Under the pieces are notes generated by a model. The model was not told the origin of the DNA, did not search any database, and saw only the letters and a program-made list of their open reading frames with translations. The translations under genes were made by a program, and so were the position numbers. Below, in pieces: positions 23,795-31,441 of a DNA stretch of 31,441 bases. The DNA lies in the NCBI GenBank assembly GCA_018398765.1, contig JAHBMJ010005751.1:35001-66441 (forward strand), in the 5' to 3' direction. Within the stretch, counting starts at the first letter, position 1. Every line of letters starts with the position of its first letter. The stretch comes from Chromera velia (Eukaryota; Sar; Chromeraceae).

Positions 23795-24400
23795 GAAGTC
23801 TCTTTTCTCCTCTTTGCCTCGCTTCCTCTTAAGAAGTAAAAATCTACTTCTTCGTTATAATTTCCCCGTTAGCCTCTGTCCTTGCTCCATCACGGAAAGG
23901 TTCTCCCTCTTCTTTTGAGAATGAAGAATTGAGGGCATGATGCACTCTGTATGTGACTGCATTCATGCGCATCGATCGATGCCCCCCCGACTGTTTGAAT
24001 TCAATTCAATTAATTAAATTCAGTTCGATCAACTTTAGAACCTGGACGGACCTCTTGCTTCCCTCGCGTGGAGCGGGATTCACTTTTTTTCGTACTCGAA
24101 TAAGAAGGATCGAGGGAAGGGGTAACTATTTTATTCATGCATGCAATCACTGACGGGGCGGAAAGGACTTGCATGGGGGGGGGGAAAGGGTTAGGGGCGG
24201 AAGGGGAAAGGATGGTTCTTTCCCTGTACGTTGCGGACAGGCCACATTCCACTTTTGATCGCTCGACAAGTATGTGACGCATATACTTGCGTGCGATTTG
24301 CGTGCGTCATGTCTATAAAGCTCTCAAATACAAAAAACTGAAAGCTTCTCTCCCTATTCTTTGCTAAGAGTCCTTGGGAAGGCAACTCTTGCTGCAAAGT
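23795..24400. other. Downstream region of the fusion gene
   Basis: No gene is supported. It probably holds the 3' untranslated region. A TGCATGCA lies at 24138-24145 and a G-rich run at about 24174-24200. Composition turns AT-rich beyond about 24400. Confidence 0.5.
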
Positions 24401-24744
24401 TTACATTGAATGACAGTGACTTAAAAATTCAATATCATAAAATAATGCAATTCTCTATATAGATGCAATTTGACTTCAATATCAAACCTACTATTAAACG
24501 TACGTCTCTTTTTTTGCAAAAGTATATAAAAAGTTCAAACATAATATTATGATTGAAACTGTCACTTGATTTTTTACTTAGTTTCAAATTTAATGTTACT
24601 ACTGTTAGGTTATATCACTTATGTGCTTAATGCTTATGTGCCGTCCCTGACCCCGCTCATTCCTCGACCTGCTTCGACATGCTTTTATCCTCCTTCATCC
24701 TTTTCGTGATTGTGAACGTTTTCCCATTCAAAAACGAAAAAAGC

Positions 24745-25338
24745 TAGGGGTGATCCCAATAGTTTTAAATTTTTAAATAAAGTGGTGAGACCTCCACTTT
24801 AACTGTAAATGACTGTAAACTTTAAATTTTTCATTTTAAACACTTTGAAACTATAAGTACTAGTCTTTATAGTAACTCTTTACACTTTTTTGGTGTTTAT
24901 TCAGAGTTTTAGACCATCACTAAGGCTGCAACTTAAAAGCTCCATAGCAGCCTATAAGCAGGATCACAGCTAGTAGGGCTTTAAACTAGGCTTTAAATGT
25001 ACAGGCTTTGAACCTAGGCATGACAGCTTTCCAGAAGTTCTTAAAAAATTAATTATAGACCTACTAGCTATAGACTGATCATATTTTTTTTTACTATTGA
25101 TTGATAATTGATTGATGCCAAACCCTAGGTGGAGTTAAAACTCCCGGGCGGCATTAATGTTGGGCATTATGTCTTCTCAGTCTTTTAAAGTACATTTGAT
25201 TTTTTTATCATTCATTTGTGAAGTTCTCTTTCAGCTTTTCTTCTTCAAGTGTTTTAAAGTTGCCATGATATAAAATTATTTATTTAAAGTGAAATTATCG
25301 TCACTTTAATTTGAATAAATATATTGGGATCTCCCCTA
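24745..25338. mobile_element. MITE-like element with inverted ends beginning TAGGGG(T/A)GATCCCAATA
   Basis: The left end (from 24745) reads TAGGGGTGATCCCAATA. The reverse complement of the right end (to 25338) reads TAGGGGAGATCCCAATA, followed by looser similarity for tens of bases. Both ends abut a TA, as expected for Tc1/mariner-type insertion, though the TA may simply be part of the terminal repeat. Each subterminal region holds a hairpin of 7-base stem and 8-base loop (24779-24800 and 25286-25307). No transposase frame is present, so it would be non-autonomous. Confidence 0.65.
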
Positions 25339-25471
25339 GGAAAAAAGGTTTAATATTAAGTTTCTAAAACTTTAAGTTTATTGACAAAAATTGATATCAT
25401 ATAATATTATTTTTTTCGTTTATAATATTTATATAATATGAAAGCTTTATATAGCATGACCTTTAAATGCC

Positions 25472-26028
25472 CTGCAAAGACTTAGGAATTTAGATAAGAA
25501 TTTAGAGGAATTTAGAGGAATTTAACTAGGAATCTAAAGAAATTTAAAGACAGGAATTTAGCCATTTTTGGAGGTTGATTTCTCGTGGACAATGACAAGT
25601 TAGAACTTGATATTAACAGTGCTTATAGCTCCAGTAGGCAGTGCACTAGTCATGACTGAAGGGTAGGAAGTACTTAGCAAATGCCGAAGAAGGCATTCAG
25701 ATGGAGGAGCGTCAAGTATAAGGTCGCATGAGAGAGAGAGCTAGCAGCGAGAGCAGTAACCAGGACAGAAGGAAGAGATGAAAGACGTATAGGCCAGACG
25801 CTAGGAACAAACTTTAAGTCAATGCCCCCCCATAGCTCTAATATAAGTCTATATAAGCATTATCAATATCAAGTTCTAACTCATCATAGTTCATAAGAAA
25901 TTAACCTCCTAAGTTTAGTAATTTAAAGGTCTAAATTCTTTTAGATTCCTGTCTAAATTCCTCTAAAATCCTCTAAATTCCTGTCTAAATTTCTCTAAAT
26001 TCCTGTTTAAATTCCCAGGTCTTTGCAG
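25472..26028. mobile_element. MITE-like element with long inverted arms rich in AGGAATTTAGA
   Basis: The ends are CTGCAAAGAC (25472-25481) and its exact reverse complement at 26019-26028. Inside, both arms carry several inverted copies of a GGAATTTAGA-type motif and later a shared GTTAGAACTTGATATT segment, so the arms extend close to 150 bases with substitutions. No target-site duplication is evident and no protein is encoded. The 557-base size and structure suggest a non-autonomous foldback or MITE element. Confidence 0.65.
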
Positions 26029-26400
26029 AATGACTAGGTTAAATCAAAGTTAGGATAAAGAGTATAGGTGGAGTGATGATCAGCCGCTCCTAACGGATAA
26101 AGCAAGGTCGTGGGAAGACATGGAGAGCTCATAGGTGGTTGAAGTCAATTTAAGGGAATTTACCAGCTAGGTATAAAAATCTCAAGAGTATAATTAACTC
26201 AGGCATATTCAGACTATATAATTCTATTCTAGAGTTGAGTGATTGACGATCTCTTGCATGAACATGGGCTGCTGGGAGCACGGCTCCACTCTAGCAAAGC
26301 CAACTTCATTCATTCATTCATTCATATTTTGAATTATATTGCTAATGATATTTGGTTATATTAATAGATTGGCAGCGTTGGCTAACAGCATAAATAGCAT

Positions 26401-26455
<55 letters not shown>
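26401..26455. repeat. ATG trinucleotide microsatellite
   Basis: About 18 consecutive ATG units run without interruption within the AT-rich island. Confidence 0.97.
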
Positions 26456-27144
26456 GGTGACTTAACCTACCAGCCATCGTGTTCCAATAGCAAAGGGCAG
26501 TCTGAGCATATATGCATTGCTAGCCTAGGAGTGCGAGCGCTCGCTCAGAGAGGCTATACTGAGTTGACCAGAAACTAGCAACCCCGAGAAACTAACACGT
26601 TCCGACGCGGCTTTCGTTTCTCTTCAGGAAGAGCAAGAGATACCACTCACTTGCCCCTCAGTCTCTTTCCACCTGCCGTGGGAGGCGCCCAACAAAATCA
26701 AAGGACTCCAAGCCACCTTAATCTGCAGACCTCCCCTTACCACACTTTTCTGCATGTGTCAAGTTCGAGTCGACTTTCTGTTAAAACCGCGTCTGAAACT
26801 AAACTCAAACGCCCCAGACTCTGAAACTCATGATCTGCAGTCATCCGGCAGAAAAATAAAAAGAAGAAAAGGAATGTACGACCAGAGAGACTCCTCTTAT
26901 CACTCTCCCTCCTGTCCGGACTCCAAACTCCCTTCCCTCTTCTTTTTTAATTTATATATATACTATTCAATTTATTTTTATTAGACTGTATACAATAGGC
27001 TAAAATAGGCCCTATAATACTAAACCGGAAATTAGCACTTGAACAGTGTAAGTATATATATGCTAGAGATACATGCAACTTGAGTTAACTCCCAAAGATG
27101 GCTCTTATTCCCGTTTCCCCTCAAAACTTCGCCGTGCAGCCTCC

Positions 27145-29517
27145 TTAAACTTTCAAGAGCTCCCAGCTCCTCTCTTTCTCCTTTTCAGCAGCCGCCGTGC
27201 CCTCTGTCGCCTTCTCTTGACGCTGAGCCTCCGTCTGAGAGGACGAAGAAGAAGGGGAAGCACGAGAAGACAAACCAAAATTAGCAAGCTGGCAGGCTTG
27301 GTTGTAGAGCGGGAGGCCGTATCGCGACAAACATACGCAATGGAGAGCAAAAGAAAGAGAGAGGATCCAAGATATTATCAGCAAACACAGCTGGAAAACA
27401 CAGCCTAGATGGGATAGTAAAGAATACGAAAGCAGTCAACAAGGATACATGAACCCTGGCATGAACCAAATGATTTGAAGCAGACTTTGACGCTAGCTCA
27501 ACACGTTTTCTCCCTGTACAAAAAAAAACACCCGACCTGAGCATTTGCGCTTGAAGCGTGCAGGTCGACAGTCTTTGATAGCGATTGCTTTGCCGTCCAG
27601 CTCTGCGGCTGCTTCTGTAGATATTTCAAGGTATGCGTAATCTTGCACTTTGCTCCCCTGCATGACCTTCTGGAAGTCGCCCGCAGTCGGGCCAGCAGCC
27701 GCCTTGACGGCCTTCTCGATGGTGTCGATGTCTGACGTTGTTGTTGGCATCTTGGTGATCTGGATCAAATCAAATGCACATGCAGCACATGAATATGATG
27801 AGGAGCGAGAAAGAACGGTATTGAGACTGAGACTTTTGCACAAGTGTCTCGGGTTGAAAAATATCGGGCAGTGAAACTTGACAATGTCACAGATCGAATG
27901 CTGACAGAAGCGCACCTTGAGCAGGCTGACAGCTCTCCCAACTCGTTGACAGTCAGTACATCCACAAAGGCATGATGTCAGCCAGACAGACGGGCAAACA
28001 GAGAGATTTACAGACAGAGGGACAGAAAAAAAAGAGAGGACGGGCGCTCAGGAAAGGAGAGGTCCACAGAGAGACTCTGCTGTACTATGACTCGATGGAT
28101 AGCGTCAGATGAGAGAACTGCCCGTGCACCAAAGTGAAGAAAGAAGGAAATCGATCGAGTCCAATCGCTGACAACTGACCCGGATCCACTCTTTTCCCTG
28201 AGGGAGATTTTGGAGCAGCTTCAAGTTGTGGTCCCCTTTTTCCTTGCTGGCCACCTGCAGGGCAGGAAGGGTGAGAGAGAGAATCCATTCCTGCCCCACA
28301 ATGACTAACCTTGTGCGCATTGATCAATTTGCCGCCTCCAGATAGTCTGCTTCACGACGTCAGTAGGCTGAGCCTGAACGAGACTCTTACATTCAGCGCA
28401 GCGTTCACCTGTGAGTGAGTACAAATCCTGCAGCTGAAAAGATATTTTGCATGCATGCTCTCAAGGATCCCCAGGGTCGCCCCGGGTGCTCGACCAGAAA
28501 ACTAAAGGTGAAGGAGGACAAAGACAAAAGACGAATGGCAGTGAGAAAGTCCAACTTCGTATGCAATTGGATGCGAAAGGCGCGAGCAACAGCGACACTA
28601 GACAGCGACATAGCACAGGGTCTCTGATCAAAGCAAAAGAGAGGCGTGATGGTGTGTTCATGAGGGCGGGGTGACTGCATGTTAGCTAAAATGTTTGTGT
28701 GGTCCCTCCCACCCCCTCCAGGAAGCGCTAACTCTTGGCTGCTGCAAACCTGTTACGAGGCGTTGGTGGGGTGAAGTGTATGGTGAGTCCCCGGTGAAAA
28801 GGGCCCTCTTGGCTGACCTTTCGACCTACAACGATGCAAAACAATAGCTCTCGCGTCTCCTCTGTATGATGCAGATGAACAAACACAAAAGAGAGAAGAG
28901 AAGAGAAGAGAACAGAAGAGAGTTGATGGAGTTGAAGTACGCAATGAGAATAATTCAGAGAACTCACCGAAGTGGAAGACCCCTCGTTGGCCTGTCCTTT
29001 CTTCAGCTCCAACTCCTGCATACAGACCGTCCACTCACCCGAGAGTGGAATTACTGACTGAATTGAGGCAAAAGAATAACACTTCAGAGGATCGAGAAAG
29101 AATCGACCATACACGCACTCTTCGCGCCCGCTCACATCTTGTTCTCTTTGGCAGCTTGAAGAATTTCCTCTCGTGACGAAGAGACGCACGCAGCACAGCT
29201 AGCTGAAAGAAAACTTTTCCAATCTGCTGCTCTCATTTCACCACTCACATGTGGACATAGCGAAAGCTACCTGGAAACTGGACTACTACAGACTCTAGTG
29301 CATCCATGCAATGATGCCCTCGCCCTGACCGAACACCCTATCTGCAATGCCATGTGTGACCAAGAAAACACACCGAGAACTAGATAAAAAAAGACAGAAA
29401 GTCGTGCAAAGAGCCTACCGCTTTCAGTCGATCAAACTGGTTGCCTTGTGCCTTCCTTGCGTTGTTCCACTCCTTCTCCGTCTGTGCCGCCTCTGTTGCT
29501 GCTGTAACAGTTGTGTC
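27145..29517 (-). CDS. Unidentified helical protein gene, 3' part resolved only
   Basis: Minus-strand exons of consistent phase 0 are 29517-29419 (33 residues, AAQTEKEWNNARKAQGNQFD), 29015-28968 (ELELKKGQANEGSSTS), 28254-28180 (HNLKLLQNLPQGKEWIR), 27759-27532 (contains DYAYLEISTEAAAELDGKAI and CRPARFKRKC) and 27234-27145 (ends SWELLKV then TAA). Acceptors are mostly TGCAG, and donors include GTAGGC, GTGAGT and GTCAGT. Two short splice-bounded segments, 28427-28409 and 28346-28310, may be extra exons. If both are used in sequence after 28968 the protein ends early in DYLEAAN at a TGA (28326-28324). The donor of the fourth exon is uncertain (27537 or 27532). The 5' end was not found, so this is partial. 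I do not recognise the family; the YAYLEISTEAAAELDGK stretch is faintly like the second half of an RRM. Confidence 0.4.
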
Positions 29518-30585
29518 CTGCAAACAAGAAAAATAGGATGCGATCAGTTGAGGGCACTTTCAGTTCTTGAGTGTCAGACTCTCCTTGTCCTTCTCTCGAA
29601 TAATTGTGCAATGATCACTGCGTCCCTCTTTGAGCAGACTTCTCCGTCCTTCGATCTCCTGAAAACATTTGCATCCTGAGCGTGCATCCCTTTCTGTTTC
29701 TCTGTCCCTTCTTCATCTTGACAAACCGTTCAAGCTCTGTGACAGCCCGTGACACTCTGCTTGAAAATTCGCACACAAAATACTGAAGAGACGTACAGCC
29801 AAGTTGACGAATGTTTGCATGAATAAACACGGAGCGACGAGCAAAAATGAAACGAGAAGCAACGATATTAATTGCAGTCAGACAGTCTGAATTGAGTCGC
29901 GTACACGTATTAATGACTTCGTACAATGCATTTATACATACCAACTTTTCACACGCATAAAACGGAAGAGGACATGCACTTGCAAAGGAGGAATGAGGGG
30001 CAAAGGAAAACAAAAGACACGTCGACACGTCGAAACAATCAGCGAGGAGCTCGCCCGCCCAAGGGGAGAACAGCAAGAGACGAAAGCGGGAGGACACTAG
30101 ACCAGAAAGCTTTTTCCCGCAGTGACTGTCGACCGACCGAGATGCCTTCTCCACGAGCAGGCGCTGGGAGGGAACCCCTGCACGAGCTGCTGTGAAATGC
30201 TGCAAGAAGAAGCACAGAGATGAGACTGAAAAACAGGGCAATTTGAAAGCAGTGGACACCATGCATCTGTCATGGCAGTACGTTGAGGAACTTCAAGAGT
30301 TGGAGCAAAGAAAAAGAGCAAAAAGATATGGAGAGCGGGCAACATGCAGCTAGGACATGTGAAACTGTGCCGCCTGGCAAAGAAGTGGCGGTAGAATGGC
30401 CGTTGCAGAGTGGGGAAAAGATGTTTTGGGAAACGGCTGCACAGCGAGAAGGGTCAGTTCAGACTCAAAGAAGAAAGCTGTTCAATTGGAACGAAAACAT
30501 GTCCACATGTAAAGCTGCCCAGCCATGGACGTTTGAGAGCTTAGCCGAAAGAATGGCTGGCAGAGCTTTGAAATTCAAACTTGAC
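29518..30585. other. No resolved gene; probable 5' part of the minus-strand gene
   Basis: Possible minus-strand coding patches exist near 29660-29600 (EIEGRRSLLKEG after a TTTTCAG), near 29750-29715 (VSRAVTELERF) and near 30176-30030 (after a CGTGCAG). Donor phases do not join them cleanly to the exon at 29517, so none is called. Confidence 0.3.
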
Positions 30586-30587
30586 TC

Positions 30588-30645
30588 TGTTGTCATGAGG
30601 ATGTGTGAACAACAGTTGTTGTCATGAGGATGTGTGAACAACAGT
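30588..30645. repeat. 29-base tandem duplication
   Basis: The unit containing TTGTCATGAGGATGTGTGAA occurs twice in direct tandem with a period of 29 bases and almost no divergence, so it is probably recent. Confidence 0.9.
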
Positions 30646-31100
30646 GCCTGTTTTGACCTTAATTTGTGCAGGTGGTTGGAAAAGAAAGTTCGGATAGCAG
30701 GTCAGGGAGGGTGTAGCGAGACGATCAGTGCTTTGAGGGTGTAATGAGGGAGGGAGGGTGTAAAACAACAGACACGGAACGCTTCCGTTCAGTTATCTAT
30801 AACTGTATAGCTGGCTTGAAGACCTAACTCGAGATTTTTAGATTTCTAAAGTTAATATTTAACAGGGGTGAGTGTCTAAAATTATATTAAAATTTAAAAG
30901 CATCTTTAAGTAGAATTTTTAAAGTTGAAGACTAAAGGGGTGATTTAAAAAGTGATAGTCCGAGCTAAAATCGGTTTTAACTGTCGACGTCAATCTCAAA
31001 GTCTTCGTTTTTCCTTCTGTCATCTGACCCACACAGTACCTACACATACAAGGACACACACACAAGTGGACACAGGTTTACATTGACATCATTTCACACA
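30646..31100. other. Upstream region of the transposase-like gene, with an AT-rich patch
   Basis: A GGGAGG/GGTGTA-rich stretch lies at about 30700-30770. About 30790-30975 is AT-rich and includes two AGGGGTGA sequences, reminiscent of the GGGGTGATC end of the element at 24745. A relation is possible but not demonstrated. No gene is supported here. Confidence 0.4.
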
Positions 31101-31441
31101 ATGGCCGATTTCACAAACGTGCCTACGTCAGTGTTTGAGCTGAAAGACATCTTAGATCAAGGCAGGGTCCCTTTGGTCACTCAGCTGCTGCAGTGGGGGC
31201 TGCTGTCTCTTGAAAAACAATGTGACAGATGCAAGTATTCATTCCGTATCTATCTTGACTTCATGACAGAAGGCGACCCCATAGAGACCTGCACTGGGAG
31301 ATGCGCTACCCCAGGATGCAAGAACACGGAATACAACATCTCTATTGGCACTTTGATCGACACACGCTTCTCCGATCTCTCTCCGGAAGCAAAGTGTCTG
31401 GCTGCCTACGCATGGGGAGAAAGTCTGCCTCCTCTGAAAGT
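31101..31441 (+). CDS. Transposase-like protein with N-terminal zinc ribbon, truncated by the window end
   Basis: An open frame from an ATG in good context (ACAATGG) continues to the last base, giving 113 residues with no stop. Residues 16-40 (VTQLLQWGLLSLEKQ region) precede CDRCKYSF (Cys41, Cys44), then ETCTGRCATPGC (Cys64, Cys68, Cys73), then NISIGTLIDTRFSDLS and a hydrophobic helix with AAYAWGESL. The order of a short helical part, CxxC, Cys cluster, S-I-x-x-G-T and a helix containing W resembles the N-terminus of IS1595/ISXO2-type and eukaryotic Merlin transposases. The catalytic DDE part would lie beyond the window. It could be an intact element, a domesticated gene or a fragment. Confidence 0.55.
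   Translation, partial: MADFTNVPTSVFELKDILDQGRVPLVTQLLQWGLLSLEKQCDRCKYSFRIYLDFMTEGDPIETCTGRCATPGCKNTEYNISIGTLIDTRFSDLSPEAKCLAAYAWGESLPPLK

Larger units (their letters stand above)
24400..27060. mobile_element. AT-rich island of decayed mobile elements
   Basis: Composition changes abruptly from roughly balanced to strongly AT-rich at about 24400. No long open frame exists for over 2 kb. The stretch contains at least two elements with inverted ends (24745-25338 and 25472-26028), an ATG repeat, and further AT-rich sequence at about 26940-27060. A nest of non-autonomous DNA transposons is the likely explanation. Confidence 0.6.

Noticed and set aside
29100-29180. Minus-strand segment EILQAAKENK before a GTGAGC
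   Set aside because: Its phase leads to an immediate stop in the next exon, whereas skipping it keeps phase 0.
29419-29517. Resemblance of the NQFDRLKAELE region to the C-terminal coiled coil of BAP31-type proteins
   Set aside because: Too short and generic for a coiled coil, and no membrane segments were found upstream.
29615-30262. 215-residue minus-strand open frame
   Set aside because: It crosses several splice-like sites, has no recognisable motif, and does not join the downstream exon in phase.

Overview
The window reads as nuclear DNA of a microbial eukaryote. Genes are split by many short introns, base composition is balanced, dinucleotide and tetranucleotide repeats are abundant, and there are no bacterial-type operons or ribosome binding sites. 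Intron-rich genes, a recurrent TGCATGCA element near gene starts and a fused histidine-kinase/phosphodiesterase architecture together suggest an alveolate-type alga, perhaps a chromerid such as Chromera. That assignment is inference; no marker gene is present.

Layout. 1-2.9 kb: a minus-strand HAD-like gene with an in-frame TAG in a conserved segment, plus a partial duplication of its upstream part. 2.9-4.8 kb: purine-rich and microsatellite DNA without a convincing gene. 4.8-7.1 kb: a four-exon plus-strand gene for a 228-residue secreted protein with ten cysteines in the predicted mature part. 7.1-9.2 kb: non-coding, with an AT-rich insert. 9.2-11.3 kb: an intronless minus-strand VID27 gene. 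11.3-12.2 kb: a shared divergent promoter region. 12.2-23.8 kb: a 25-exon plus-strand gene whose splice phases all agree and which gives a 1,639-residue protein. 23.8-27.1 kb: an AT-rich island holding two MITE-like elements and an ATG repeat. 27.1-29.5 kb: exons of an unidentified minus-strand gene. 30.6-31.4 kb: a tandem repeat, an AT-rich patch and the start of a transposase-like gene cut by the window end.

The main result is the 12.2-23.8 kb gene. It encodes two membrane segments around an extracytoplasmic domain, then a region that follows the fold of a sensor histidine kinase (dimerisation helices and HATPase), then a receiver-like domain, a long linker, and a complete class I cyclic-nucleotide phosphodiesterase domain with its metal ligands and invariant glutamine. 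The kinase-like and receiver-like parts have lost most catalytic residues. The likely reading is a membrane receptor in which a dead two-component module passes a signal to a cAMP/cGMP-degrading enzyme in the same chain. Dictyostelium RegA (receiver plus phosphodiesterase) is the nearest known idea, but there the kinase is a separate protein.

VID27 and the phosphodiesterase gene are divergently transcribed and may share control elements. No other functional link between neighbours is evident.
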